Positions 29,717 to 38,859 of a stretch of DNA of 64,000 bases are shown here, in pieces (the first letter of the stretch is position 1; each line of letters starts with the position of its first letter). The position numbers were made by a program, and so were the translations under genes. The DNA lies in contig NZ_LMGA01000001.1 of assembly GCF_001427025.1 (NCBI RefSeq), positions 1,564,042-1,628,041 of the forward strand, given 5' to 3'. The notes under the pieces are model-generated. The model was not told the origin of the DNA. It did no database searches and saw only the letters and a program-made list of their open reading frames with translations. This stretch comes from Mesorhizobium sp. Root554. GTDB taxonomy: Bacteria > Pseudomonadota > Alphaproteobacteria > Rhizobiales > Rhizobiaceae.

Positions 29717-30649
29717 TCAAAGTTTCGGCATCCGCGGATCGTTTGAACAATTTTGCCATTCCGCTCCGAACTGGTTTCGGAACCAAGTCGTCTGCCGTTT
29801 GGAATATTGCCGCGTTGCGATCTTGGCCCTTTCCACGGCCTCCTCGAGGGTGATTTCACCGGCCATGGCGGCTTGCAGTTCCGGAACGCCGATGGCCTTC
29901 ATCGCCGGAAGCGCCGGGTCGAGATCGAGTGCCGCCAACTGCTTCACCTCTTCCATTGCCCCGAGATCGATCATGCGGTCGAAACGCCTGTCGATACGCG
30001 CAATCAGCTCGCTCCGTTCCGTGTCGACCAGCAGGAAACGCGCGCTGTCACGGTCTATCAAGGGCTTGCCACGCGCCGCCTGCCAGTCGAGCATGGAACG
30101 GCCCGAAGCGTCGAGAACCTCGAGCGCCCGCACGATCCGCTGCCCGTCGCTTCGCTTGAGCCGCGCCGCCATGGCGGCGTCCCGCGACGCCAGCCGCTCA
30201 TGCAATTCGGGCGCGCCACGCTCCTTCAATTCGCGCCGCCAGCGCTCGCGCACAGCAACGGGTATCTCCGGCATTTCGGAAATCCCTTCCGCCAGGGCGC
30301 GGAAGTATAGCCCGGTCCCGCCCACGAAAATCGGCCGCGCGCCGGCGAAAATCCCGTCTTCGAGCAGCCGCACGACATCGCGCAGCCAGGCTCCGGTCGA
30401 ATAAAGCGACGAGGGATGGACATGCCCGTAAAGATAGTGTGGCGCGCGCGCCAGCTCGGCTTGTGTTGGCCGGGCGGTGAGGACGTTGAGGATCGAGTAG
30501 CCCTGCATGGAATCGGTGTTGACGATGATACCGCCGAGCCGCTCGGCGAGACCGAGCGCCAATGCCGACTTGCCGCTGGCGGTCGGCCCGGCTATCAGGA
30601 TCGCGTCCTTCACGCGGCCTTCGGTCGCCTCTTGTGCGGAAGTCTCCAT
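29717..30649 (-). CDS. miaA: tRNA dimethylallyltransferase
   Basis: Adds dimethylallyl to A37 of tRNAs that read codons beginning with U. The product is 310 residues from ATG 30649. The P-loop ILIAGPTASGKSALALGLAERLGG lies near residue 16, VNTDSMQGY near 45 contains the catalytic Asp, and GGTGLYFRAL near 108 is a family motif. GTG 30613 (VKDAILIAGP) with GAAGG upstream is a shorter alternative. If ATG 30649 is used, it overlaps the divergent serB start codon within CATG. Confidence 0.95.
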   Translation of the reverse strand: METSAQEATEGRVKDAILIAGPTASGKSALALGLAERLGGIIVNTDSMQGYSILNVLTARPTQAELARAPHYLYGHVHPSSLYSTGAWLRDVVRLLEDGIFAGARPIFVGGTGLYFRALAEGISEMPEIPVAVRERWRRELKERGAPELHERLASRDAAMAARLKRSDGQRIVRALEVLDASGRSMLDWQAARGKPLIDRDSARFLLVDTERSELIARIDRRFDRMIDLGAMEEVKQLAALDLDPALPAMKAIGVPELQAAMAGEITLEEAVERAKIATRQYSKRQTTWFRNQFGAEWQNCSNDPRMPKL

Positions 30650-31535
30650 GCCTCTCATCGCCACGCTTGTCTGCCATCCAGCCGCCGGCATTCTTTCGCC
30701 CGCCCTTGCGAATACGGCGTCGAGGTCGGTGAAGGCAAGCGCGCTCCGCTGGCTGGCCGATGACATCGCCTGTGACCTGCATCTTCAGGAAGACGCGGAA
30801 GCAGAAAAGGCGACCGCGGACCTGCGCGCCGCGCTTGCCGGCCAGCCGGTCGACGTCATCGTCCAGGAAGCGGAAAACCGCCGCAAGAAAATCCTCATTG
30901 CCGACATGGATTCCACCATGATCGACCAGGAATGCATCGACGAACTGGCGGACGAAGTCGGCCTCAAGGATCACGTCGCCGCCATCACCGCGCGCGCCAT
31001 GAACGGCGAAATCGCTTTCGAGCCCGCGCTCCGGGAGCGCGTCGCGCTGCTGAAGAATCTGGATCTCGCGGTCATCGACAAGATCATCGCCAATCGCCTT
31101 ACGCTCGCGTCCGGCGCCCGGACGCTGGTGCAGACGATGCGCGCCGACGGCGCCTGGGCCATTCTGGTTTCCGGCGGCTTCGACATCTTCACCAACCGCA
31201 TCGCCGCCATGCTGGGCTTCCATGAGAACCGCGCCAATCGTCTGATCGAGGCCGATGGCCGGCTGGACGGCACGGTGGCCGAGCCGATCCTCGGCCGCGC
31301 CGCCAAGGCCGAGGCGCTGCTGGAGATATCCGCCCGGCTGGGACTGACGCCGGCCGACGCCATCGCTGTCGGCGACGGGGCCAACGATCTCGACATGATC
31401 CGGCTTGCCGGTACCGGCGTCGCACTTCACGCCAAACCGTCCGTCGCCGCGCAGGCCCGCGTCCGCATCGATCATTCAGACCTGACCGCCCTGCTCTACC
31501 TGCAAGGCTATTCCCGTAAGGATTTCGTCCGTTGA
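30648..31535 (+). CDS. serB: Phosphoserine phosphatase
   Basis: A HAD-family enzyme for the last step of serine synthesis; 295 residues. An ACT-like N-terminal part of about 75 residues precedes the nucleophile motif IADMDSTMIDQEC near 85. VSGGFDIF near 175 is motif II and VGDGANDLDM near 243 is motif III. The start codon shares bases with the miaA start on the other strand. Its stop overlaps the TTG start of the next gene (TTGA). Confidence 0.94.
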   Translation: MPLIATLVCHPAAGILSPALANTASRSVKASALRWLADDIACDLHLQEDAEAEKATADLRAALAGQPVDVIVQEAENRRKKILIADMDSTMIDQECIDELADEVGLKDHVAAITARAMNGEIAFEPALRERVALLKNLDLAVIDKIIANRLTLASGARTLVQTMRADGAWAILVSGGFDIFTNRIAAMLGFHENRANRLIEADGRLDGTVAEPILGRAAKAEALLEISARLGLTPADAIAVGDGANDLDMIRLAGTGVALHAKPSVAAQARVRIDHSDLTALLYLQGYSRKDFVR

Positions 31536-32104
31536 CGCCGATCAACACGCAAAGGTTGATCTTGCGCAATTGGCGCGAAGCCGACCGCGACCTCTTCCAT
31601 CGCATCAATTCCGACGACCGGGTGATGGCGTTCTTTCCGTTCCGCCGCAGCCGCGCCGAGGCCGACGCGAAGCTGGACGAACTCCGCGCCGCCATCGAGC
31701 GCGACGGCTTCGGCTGGACAGCCGTGGAAATCGCCACGACCGGCCAATGCATCGGCTTTGTCGGCTTGAACCGCGCCGGCCACCTGCCGAACCTGTCGGA
31801 CGATGCCGTCGAGATCGGCTGGCGCCTGGCGCCGGAATTCTGGGGCCACAGCTACGTCACCGAGGCGGCATCGGCCTGGTTGGACTTCGGCTTCGAAACC
31901 TTGAAACTCGATGAGATCGTGTCTTTCGCGGTGGCGGACAATCACCGCTCGACCGCTGTCATGCAGCGCCTCGGCATGAAGCGCGACCCCGCCGCCGACT
32001 TCGATCATCCCGACGTGCCCGGGAGCCATTCGCATCTGCGCCGGCATGTCTTCTACCGGCTGTCGCGAAAGGATTGGCTGCAAGCAAAAAGGGCGGCACT
32101 CTAG
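31532..32104 (+). CDS. GNAT family N-acetyltransferase (RimJ/RimL type)
   Basis: The 190-residue protein begins TPINTQRLILRNWREADRDLFHRI, the usual opening of RimJ/RimL-like acetyltransferases. EIGWRLAPEFWGHSYVTEA near residue 90 is the acetyl-CoA-binding region and NHRSTAVMQRLGMKRD near 137 is motif B. TTG is the start; it overlaps the serB stop (TTGA) and implies coupling. The acceptor substrate is unknown. A terminator follows the stop. Confidence 0.87.
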   Translation: MTPINTQRLILRNWREADRDLFHRINSDDRVMAFFPFRRSRAEADAKLDELRAAIERDGFGWTAVEIATTGQCIGFVGLNRAGHLPNLSDDAVEIGWRLAPEFWGHSYVTEAASAWLDFGFETLKLDEIVSFAVADNHRSTAVMQRLGMKRDPAADFDHPDVPGSHSHLRRHVFYRLSRKDWLQAKRAAL

Positions 32105-32117
32105 CCGCCCTTTTTTA
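32086..32117 (+). terminator. Rho-independent terminator after the GNAT gene
   Basis: Stem AAGGGCGGC / GCCGCCCTT, with a 6-base loop that contains the stop codon, followed by TTTT. It would end the serB-GNAT transcript. Confidence 0.85.
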
Positions 32118-32143
32118 TTCTAAATCAAAAACCTGAGAGCATT

Positions 32144-32164
32144 TCCAGATTCAGTTTATCTGGA
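32144..32164. repeat. Short hairpin remnant of a rhizobial repeat
   Basis: TCCAGAT (32144-32150) and ATCTGGA (32158-32164) pair, within a wider GAGCATTTCC ... GCGCTC context resembling palindromes common between rhizobial genes. It lies between the GNAT terminator and the degP stop. Confidence 0.35.
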
Positions 32165-32184
32165 TCAGCGCGCTCTCGACCGGC

Positions 32185-33762
32185 CTAGTCCATACGGATC
32201 GTCACGAACCGCAGCTCGCCCGTCTTCGACGCCAGCATCAGCAGCGCATTCTTGCGGCCCTGCTCTTTCAGCGCGCCGATGCGATCCATCACGTCCTTCG
32301 GGCTGGCGACTGATTCCTGCGCGATCTCGGTGATGACCTCGCCTGCCTGGATGCCACGCTCGGCGGCGGCGGAGTCCTTGGCGACCTCGGTGACGACCAC
32401 GCCCGACACGTCGGCCGCGATGCCGAACTTCGAGCGCGTCTCGTCGTTGAGTTCGCCGATGCTCATGCCGAGGACGGAAGCCGTCGCGACTTCGCCGCCA
32501 TTGCCTTCGTCATCGCCCTGCTCATCGCCACTGCCTTCCTCGTTGCCGGCAAGCTTTTCGCCATCTTCGAGCCGCCCGAGCGTCACCTTGACGGTCTGCT
32601 CGACGCCCTTGCGCACGATCACCACGTCAACGGCCTTGCCCACCGGGCTCTCGGCGACGGCGCGCGGCAGGTCGCGCATCTCTTCGACGTCCTTGCCATC
32701 GAACTTGATGATGACGTCGCCAGGCTGGACCGTCCCGTTATCGACAGGGCCGCCCTTGATGATGCCGGCCACGAGCGCGCCTTTCGACGTCTTCATGCCG
32801 AGGCTTTCGGCGATGTCGTCGGTCACCGGCTGGATACGCACGCCGAGCCAGCCACGGCGGGTCTCGCCGAACTCGCGCAACTGGTCAACCACACCGGCCG
32901 CAAGCTGGGCGGGGATGGAGAAGCCGATGCCGATCGAGCCGCCCGACGGCGAAATGATCGCCGTGTTGATGCCGATCACCTCGCCATACATGTTGAACAG
33001 CGGGCCGCCGGAATTGCCGCGGTTGATGGCGGCGTCGGTCTGGATGAAATCGTCGTAGGGGCCGGAATTGATATCGCGGTTGCGGGCCGAGATGATGCCG
33101 ACGGTCACAGTGCCGCCGAGACCGAACGGATTGCCGATCGCCATCACCCAGTCGCCGATGCGCATCTTGTTGGAATCGCCGAACTTGACCGCGGTCAGCT
33201 TGTGCTTCTTGGCATCGACCTTGAGCACGGCGATGTCGGTCTTGGTGTCGGTACCGACCAGCTCCGCCTTCAGCGTCACCCCGTCGGAGAAATTCACTTC
33301 GATGTCGTCGGCGTCGGCGATGACGTGGTTGTTGGTCACGACGATGCCCTGCTCGGCATCGACGACGAAGCCGGAGCCGAGCGACTGCACCTTCTGCGAG
33401 CCGCCGCCGCCATCCTTGTCGCCGCCGCGGTCCTTGAAGAAATCGTCGAAGAAATCCTGGAAGGGCGAGCCTTCCGGCAGCTGCGGCATCGGCACCGCGC
33501 CGGGGCCTTCCGTGCCCTTGACCGTCTGCGAGGTGGAAATGTTGACCACGGCGCCGAGCAGCCCGTCGGCGAGATCGGCCACCGAAGCCGGGCCGGCGGC
33601 AAGGGGCTGGGCCGAATTGGCGCGCGGCGTCGCCACCGGGGCAGACGGGGCCGGCGCGGTCTGGGCGAACGACTGGCTGGCGAAAGCGCCCGCCAGAAGC
33701 GCCGCCGCCGCGACGGTGACCGTCTTGCGCGTCGCACGCAGGAATATTTGGGGTGTCATCAA
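32185..33762 (-). CDS. degP: Periplasmic serine protease/chaperone of the Do (DegP/HtrA) family
   Basis: A 525-residue protein with a signal peptide ending about residue 33 (LLAGAFASQSFAQ). The trypsin-like domain has His in VVTNNHVI near 146, Asp in DTKTDIAVLKV near 176 and Ser in NRGNSGGPLF near 251. Two PDZ domains follow: GPVDNGTVQPGDVIIKFDG near 340, and AAERGIQAGEVITEI near 470. An acidic Gly/Glu/Asp-rich linker (EEGSGDEQGDDEGNGGE) separates the PDZs. It lies downstream of hflK-hflC-DUF2065 on the same strand, forming an envelope quality-control group. Confidence 0.95.
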   Translation of the reverse strand: MMTPQIFLRATRKTVTVAAAALLAGAFASQSFAQTAPAPSAPVATPRANSAQPLAAGPASVADLADGLLGAVVNISTSQTVKGTEGPGAVPMPQLPEGSPFQDFFDDFFKDRGGDKDGGGGSQKVQSLGSGFVVDAEQGIVVTNNHVIADADDIEVNFSDGVTLKAELVGTDTKTDIAVLKVDAKKHKLTAVKFGDSNKMRIGDWVMAIGNPFGLGGTVTVGIISARNRDINSGPYDDFIQTDAAINRGNSGGPLFNMYGEVIGINTAIISPSGGSIGIGFSIPAQLAAGVVDQLREFGETRRGWLGVRIQPVTDDIAESLGMKTSKGALVAGIIKGGPVDNGTVQPGDVIIKFDGKDVEEMRDLPRAVAESPVGKAVDVVIVRKGVEQTVKVTLGRLEDGEKLAGNEEGSGDEQGDDEGNGGEVATASVLGMSIGELNDETRSKFGIAADVSGVVVTEVAKDSAAAERGIQAGEVITEIAQESVASPKDVMDRIGALKEQGRKNALLMLASKTGELRFVTIRMD

Positions 33763-33911
33763 CAGGCCTCCCGGCTTTTCAGGAAAAGGGCGTCGCGGTC
33801 TGGGTCGTGGACCAGATGACGCGTCGGGTCATGTTGGCAAGAAATACGGCACGTTTGCGGCTGTGCCTACAGGCTGCGGGATAAATCATCCGTTATCCGG
33901 GCAGGAAGATT

Positions 33912-34097
33912 TTATCCGCGAACCAGCCACACGATAAAGACACCGGCGGCAACTGCTACCAGCCCGGCGATGCGAAGCGCGTTTTCGGGCAAGGTCAGCA
34001 CTTCCGTCGCCATCTTTTTGGCAAGTGCGGGAAAGCCGCCATAGACGACGCCCTCGATGACGAGGACGAGGCCGATGGCGGCCAGAAAGTCGTGCAC
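33912..34097 (-). CDS. DUF2065 family small membrane protein
   Basis: A 61-residue protein with two hydrophobic segments (FLAAIGLVLVIEGVVYG and IAGLVAVAAGVFIVWLV). The central PALAKKMATEVLTLPENALR is typical of DUF2065. It starts five bases after the hflC stop. In many proteobacteria this gene accompanies hflKC, so a link to FtsH regulation is suggested but unproven. Confidence 0.87.
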   Translation of the reverse strand: MHDFLAAIGLVLVIEGVVYGGFPALAKKMATEVLTLPENALRIAGLVAVAAGVFIVWLVRG

Positions 34098-34102
34098 CGG
34101 GC

Positions 34103-35059
34103 CTATTGCCCGGCGCCAGGCTGCGGCGCGGTTGATGCGGGCGCGGATGCTCTCGGGCCTGATGCGGCGGGAGCGTCCGAACCAGCCGGATCGCGGAAGA
34201 ACCGGAAGAATTCCGAGTTCGGCGAAAGCAGCATGGTGGTGCCGGTGTTGTCCAGCGCAGTGCCATAGGCATTCATCGAACGATAGAAATCGAAGAATGC
34301 CGGATCGCGCTGGTAGGCGTTGGCGAAGGTGGAGCTTCGCTGGGCGTCGCCCTCGCCGCGAAGGATTTCCGATTCCTTCTGCGCTTCGGCGACGATTTCG
34401 ACCACCTCGCGGTCGGCCCGCGCCTTGATGCGCTGCGCCGCCTCGCGGCCGCGCGCCCGCAACCGTTCGGCTTCCGCCAGACGTTCGGCCTTCATGCGGT
34501 CGAATGTCTGCTGCGACACTTCCTGGGTGAGGTCGGTACGGCGGATACGCACGTCGTCGATCTCCAGGCCAAGCGATGTCGCGTCCGGGCGCAACTGGTC
34601 TCGCACTTCGCGCATCATGTCGGCGCGCTCTTCCGAAAGCGCCGCCTCGAAGCCGCGAAGACCGTAGACCCGGCGCAGCGCCGCATCGAGACGTGTCCGC
34701 AACCGCTGCTCGGCGAGGTCGATGCTGCCGGAGACGGCAGCGCGGAACACGCGCGGATCGGAAATGCGATAGGCGAGGAAGGCATCGACTTCATAGAACT
34801 TGCCGCCCGAAACCTGGACGCGGATGTTGTCCAGTTCGAAACGCAGCAGCCGCTTTTCGATCAGCTGCACATTGTCGGCCTCGAACAGCGAGAACGGCGC
34901 CTTGAAGTAGATGCCGGGCTCGGTCTTCACTTCGACGATTTCACCGAAGCGCAGGATGATCGCCTGCTGGCGGGCGTTGACCACGAACACCGACGAGTAG
35001 ATCAGGAACAGGATCACCGCGATGGCGACCACGATGAGGGGAAGACGGTTCGCCATCAC
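34103..35059 (-). CDS. hflC: Protease modulator HflC
   Basis: A 318-residue SPFH/prohibitin-family protein. One N-terminal transmembrane helix (LPLIVVAIAVILFLIYSSVFVV) precedes the SPFH domain. A coiled-coil region rich in Arg/Glu/Ala follows at about 180-240 (RAEAERLRARGREAAQRIKARADREVVEI), then a Ser/Ala/Pro tail. With HflK it forms the cage around the membrane protease FtsH. Its start overlaps the hflK stop by ATGA. Confidence 0.94.
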   Translation of the reverse strand: MMANRLPLIVVAIAVILFLIYSSVFVVNARQQAIILRFGEIVEVKTEPGIYFKAPFSLFEADNVQLIEKRLLRFELDNIRVQVSGGKFYEVDAFLAYRISDPRVFRAAVSGSIDLAEQRLRTRLDAALRRVYGLRGFEAALSEERADMMREVRDQLRPDATSLGLEIDDVRIRRTDLTQEVSQQTFDRMKAERLAEAERLRARGREAAQRIKARADREVVEIVAEAQKESEILRGEGDAQRSSTFANAYQRDPAFFDFYRSMNAYGTALDNTGTTMLLSPNSEFFRFFRDPAGSDAPAASGPRASAPASTAPQPGAGQ

Positions 35060-36168
35060 TGGTTTCCTCCCGTGGCCGCGGGGGCCTTTGGCTGCAGGGC
35101 GGGCAACGGCAGGTAGGGCAGTACGCCCTGGCCGCTGCTTTCGTCCATGATGATCTTGTTGGAATCCTTCAGCAGTCGCTCCATCGTTTCCAGATAAAGA
35201 CGCTTGCGCGTGACCTCGGGAGCCTTGGCGTATTCGTCATAGACCGAGATGAAGCGTTGCGCCTCGCCTTCGGCCTCCTGCATGACGCGGTTCTTGTAGG
35301 CTGCCGCCTCTTCGCGGACCTGCGCCGCCTGGCCGCGCGCGGCGCCGAGCTTCTGGTTCGAGTACTGGTTGGATTCCTCCACGAACCGGTCCTCGTCCTG
35401 TTCGGCGCGCTGTACCTCGTCGAAGGCGTCCGCCACTTCGCGCGGCGGCGCGGCGTCTTCGATGGAAATGGCGTTGACCGTCAGGCCCGACTTGTAGCCG
35501 TCGAGCGTCGACTGGATGATCTGCCGCACGGATTCGGCAATCCCTTGCCGGTCATCGCGGAAGATGTCCTGCGCCGGACGCCGGCCCACCGCCTCGCGCA
35601 TGGCGCTTTCCGCCACCTTGCTCAGCATTCCGTCGGGATCGGAAACGTCGAAGAGATAGGCGCGCGGGTCGGCAACCTGATAGGCGACCGAAAACTGCAC
35701 ATTGACGATATTCTGATCGCCCGACAGCATCAGGCCCGACTGTCCGCCCGCGTTGGAGCCGTCGCCGATGCGGACAAGCTGCTCCGAAATCTTCGCGGTC
35801 TCGACCGTTTCGATCGGCCACCAATGGAAATGCAGGCCGGGCTCTGAAAGCTCCGGCTTCGGCTTGCCGAACCGCAGTTCGACGGCCACTTCGTCAGGCT
35901 GCACGGTATAGACGGCCTTGAATGCCCAAAGGCCGAGCAGCACCAGCACGATCAGGCCAATCATGGCGGGGCTGATGCCGCCACCGCCCGGCAAAGCCTG
36001 GCGCAACCTGTCCTGGCCGCGCCTGATGATGTCCTCAAGATCGGGAGGCGAACCTTGCGGGCCGCTCGGGCCTCGCGGTCCCTGCCCCCACGGGCCTTGA
36101 TTGTTGCCGCCGCCACCGCCGCCGCCCCACGGGCCGCCGCCTCCGCCGCTTTTATCGTTCCAGGGCAT
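35056..36168 (-). CDS. hflK: FtsH protease activity modulator HflK
   Basis: A 370-residue partner of HflC. The Gly/Pro-rich N-terminus (repeats of WGGGGGGGNNQGPWG) is typical of HflK. It is followed by PDLEDIIRRGQDRLRQ, a transmembrane helix at about 67-87 (MIGLIVLVLLGLWAFKAVY) and the SPFH domain with the VQPDEVAVELRFGKP opening. A coiled coil follows from about 250. It is the first gene of the hflKC-DUF2065-degP series. Confidence 0.95.
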   Translation of the reverse strand: MPWNDKSGGGGGPWGGGGGGGNNQGPWGQGPRGPSGPQGSPPDLEDIIRRGQDRLRQALPGGGGISPAMIGLIVLVLLGLWAFKAVYTVQPDEVAVELRFGKPKPELSEPGLHFHWWPIETVETAKISEQLVRIGDGSNAGGQSGLMLSGDQNIVNVQFSVAYQVADPRAYLFDVSDPDGMLSKVAESAMREAVGRRPAQDIFRDDRQGIAESVRQIIQSTLDGYKSGLTVNAISIEDAAPPREVADAFDEVQRAEQDEDRFVEESNQYSNQKLGAARGQAAQVREEAAAYKNRVMQEAEGEAQRFISVYDEYAKAPEVTRKRLYLETMERLLKDSNKIIMDESSGQGVLPYLPLPALQPKAPAATGGNQ

Positions 36169-36374
36169 GAATGTCCTTTCGCTTGCGTTCCCTCATACGC
36201 CGCGATGCAGCGCAATTGCCTAGGTTCTTCTATAGGGACGAGCCGGCGCGCTTTCAACGCGTCGCAGCCTCGAGTGGACCGTTTGCAGGCAATGAACCGC
36301 CGGATTCGGCGCGACCCTTTGTCTTGGCGGCCCATTTTACCGTTTCGGACGGACGATCCGTCCCTCGCAGCGTT

Positions 36375-36881
36375 CTACCGGCGGCGCTCATAAACCATGT
36401 AGCGGGTAGCGTGACTGTCCTTCTCGCCGGCTGGAATATCGGCGGCCGAGACAATCTGCCATTCATCGGGGTCGATGCGCGGGAAGAACGCATCGCCTTC
36501 GACCGAGGCCAGCACATGGGTGACATGAAGCCGGTCGGTCAGCGGCAAGGCCTGCGCATAGATTTCGGCCCCACCGATCACGCAGACCTCGTCGGCCTCG
36601 GCCATCGGACCGGTCCGCGCCACCTTGATCGCCTCGTCGAGCGAATGCGCGATGTCCGCCCCCTCGGCGGCGAAATCCTTCTGCCGGGTGATCACGATGT
36701 TCTGCCTTCCGGGCAGCGGCCGACGCGGAAAGCTCTCCCACGTCTTGCGGCCCATGACGATCGGCTTGCCCATCGTCTGTTCCTTGAACCGCTTCATGTC
36801 GGTCGACAGCCGCCACGGCAGCCCGTTGTCGCGTCCTATCACCCCGTTTTCGGCAATGGCGACGTAGATGGCGATCTTCAT
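36375..36881 (-). CDS. folA: Dihydrofolate reductase
   Basis: The 168-residue enzyme regenerates tetrahydrofolate with NADPH. VAIAENGVIGRDNGLPWRLSTDMKRFKEQTMG carries the substrate loop and active-site acid. VMGRKTWESFPRRPLPGRQNIVITR is the NADPH site, and VCVIGGAEIYAQAL near 100 is the second dinucleotide motif. It starts overlapping the stop of the DUF4424 gene (ATGA). thyA, its usual partner, lies 8 kb away. Confidence 0.96.
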   Translation of the reverse strand: MKIAIYVAIAENGVIGRDNGLPWRLSTDMKRFKEQTMGKPIVMGRKTWESFPRRPLPGRQNIVITRQKDFAAEGADIAHSLDEAIKVARTGPMAEADEVCVIGGAEIYAQALPLTDRLHVTHVLASVEGDAFFPRIDPDEWQIVSAADIPAGEKDSHATRYMVYERRR

Positions 36882-37915
36882 TGACCGCCGCTCCCGTTAT
36901 CCGCATCGATCGGATTGAGGATCAATATGTCGATGTCGCGGTCGGGATAAAATTCGTCCGCCGTCATCTCGAACGTCGTCGGCCCGACCTTGCGCACATT
37001 GGTGCCGCAGAAGGACACCAGGTTCTTCGGATTGCCCTTGTCGATGGTCAGCTTGAACTTGCCGATATTGCCGAGCGCCCAGTTGCCGCCGCTGGTCAGC
37101 ACATATTCGATCCGGCTTTCCCACATGTTGGCATAGCCGCCCTCGTTCATCCTGGCGGTCTTGCGCACCGCCGCCTCGAACGTCTTGTCGATGCAGTAGC
37201 GGCTCTTGTAGGCGTCATAGGAGCCCTGGAACTTGCCATCGTAGAAGAAACTCAGGCTGGAAGTCGCGCCGACACTCGGCTTGTAGCGGTGCGAAACCCG
37301 AACCGGCTTCTTCGCCGGGAACGTCGCCCGCCACCAATAGGCGGATTGCAGCCGCCAATACGGCACGCGCACCTTCTTCATGCCGCTGCCGTCATCGGAT
37401 TCGTCGATGACGATGATGCCGCGCCCGATCCACTCGTCGGCGACGGTGTCGGGGAGCTTTGCCAAAGCCTCTCTGGCCTTGTCGCCGAATGGAAAGAGCG
37501 GAACGTTCTGCGTCGCGAGGTCCGCCGTCACATCGATGCCGGCGGCATAAGCCTTCTGCTCGAGTTCCGGCTTCACCGCGGCGCCGTCGATGCTCACCTC
37601 GAAACCGAGGAAATTGTCGTCCTGGGCGGCAGGCATGTCCGGCATCTCATACGGGCTGCCCTCGATATCCGGCATCGGAAACGCGACGATCGATTGCACA
37701 TCCTGGTCGGAATTGTTGCGGAAGACATAGTCGACCGTCACTTTTTCCGGCGAGATGAACAGATCCTCGCTTTCCATCGCCACCGCGTCGGTGCGCGACA
37801 GCACCAGCCCGCCGGTGCCGAGCTCGGCGACGGAATCGTTGGCCAGCGCCGGCGTGGCGGCGACAGCCAAAACGGCCAACATCGGACGAGCGGCGAGCAT
37901 GGCGCGAAACATCAT
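36878..37915 (-). CDS. DUF4424 family secreted protein
   Basis: A 345-residue exported protein. The signal peptide ends about residue 26 (AVLAVAATPALA). The mature part starts NDSVAELGTGGLVLSRTDAVAMESEDLFISPEKVTVDYVF, the recognised opening of DUF4424. An FPMPDIEGSPYEMPDMP segment and KPVRVSHRYKPSVG follow. The function of the family is unknown. It overlaps folA and is divergent from cobF. Confidence 0.85.
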   Translation of the reverse strand: MMFRAMLAARPMLAVLAVAATPALANDSVAELGTGGLVLSRTDAVAMESEDLFISPEKVTVDYVFRNNSDQDVQSIVAFPMPDIEGSPYEMPDMPAAQDDNFLGFEVSIDGAAVKPELEQKAYAAGIDVTADLATQNVPLFPFGDKAREALAKLPDTVADEWIGRGIIVIDESDDGSGMKKVRVPYWRLQSAYWWRATFPAKKPVRVSHRYKPSVGATSSLSFFYDGKFQGSYDAYKSRYCIDKTFEAAVRKTARMNEGGYANMWESRIEYVLTSGGNWALGNIGKFKLTIDKGNPKNLVSFCGTNVRKVGPTTFEMTADEFYPDRDIDILILNPIDADNGSGGQ

Positions 37916-38034
37916 ACGATTCCCTCTGGCGAATATGCCGCCCGAGCGTACTTCTTTCGATCAAGGCAGGAAAGCGTTTGCCCGCTCTGATCGCGGCTCT
38001 GGACAGCACCACCGCCTTGGGGCAGGACTTCGCC

Positions 38035-38805
38035 ATGCGAAATATCCTCGTCATCGGCATCGGCGCCGGCAATCCCGACCACATGACGGTCCAGGCCATC
38101 AACGGCCTGAACCGCGCCGACGTGCTGTTCATTCCCGACAAGGGCGCCAGGAAGAACGATCTGGCCGAACTGCGCCGCGAGATCTGCGACCGCTTCGTCA
38201 CCAATCCGGATTCGCGCCGCGTCGAGTTCGACGTACCGGTGCGCGCCGAGCCTGCCCCCTCCTACGAAGCGACCGTGGACGACTGGCATGAGGCCATCGC
38301 CGGCATCTACGAAGCCTTGATCCGCGACGAGCTTGGCGAGGACGGCTGCGGCGCGTTCCTGATCTGGGGCGACCCATCGCTTTACGACAGCGCCCTGCGC
38401 ATCCTTGAGCGGGTGCGGCAGCGCGGAAATGTCGCCTTTGAGCTGGAGGTGATGCCGGGCATCACCGCCATCCAGGCGCTGGCCGCAAGCCATGCCATTG
38501 CGCTCAACCGCATCGGCGATCCCATCCACATCACAACCGGCCGCCGGCTGACCGAGCAGGGCTTGCCCGACAATGCCGGCAGCACCATCGTCATGCTCGA
38601 CGGCAAATGCGCGTTCCAGACCGTCGCCGACAAGGAAACGACCATATACTGGGGCGCGTATCTCGGTACCCCGGATGAGATCGTCGTTTCAGGAACGCTG
38701 GCGGAGGTCGGTGACGTCATCGCGAAAACCCGCGAGGACGCCCGCCGCCGCAAGGGCTGGATCATGGATACGTATTTGTTGAGGAAGGCTGCGGAAGAAG
38801 GATAA
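38035..38805 (+). CDS. cobF: Precorrin-6A synthase (deacetylating)
   Basis: The aerobic-pathway methyltransferase that methylates C1 of precorrin-5 with loss of acetate; 256 residues. It belongs to the tetrapyrrole methylase fold: MRNILVIGIGAGNPDHMTVQAINGLNRADVLFI at the start, FLIWGDPSLYDSALRI near 105 and VMPGITAIQALAASH near 140. AGGA precedes ATG 38035. It is isolated from the cob operon at the left edge, a known rhizobial arrangement. No cobalamin riboswitch is seen upstream. Confidence 0.93.
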   Translation: MRNILVIGIGAGNPDHMTVQAINGLNRADVLFIPDKGARKNDLAELRREICDRFVTNPDSRRVEFDVPVRAEPAPSYEATVDDWHEAIAGIYEALIRDELGEDGCGAFLIWGDPSLYDSALRILERVRQRGNVAFELEVMPGITAIQALAASHAIALNRIGDPIHITTGRRLTEQGLPDNAGSTIVMLDGKCAFQTVADKETTIYWGAYLGTPDEIVVSGTLAEVGDVIAKTREDARRRKGWIMDTYLLRKAAEEG

Positions 38806-38859
38806 ACGCTGCTGACCCCAAATCCGGAGAACGCCGTCAGGGAAGCCGAGCTGCGCCGT

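Noticed and set aside
37916-38034. Cobalamin riboswitch upstream of cobF
   Set aside because: The gap to the divergent gene is only 119 bases and no B12-box-like conserved element could be seen.
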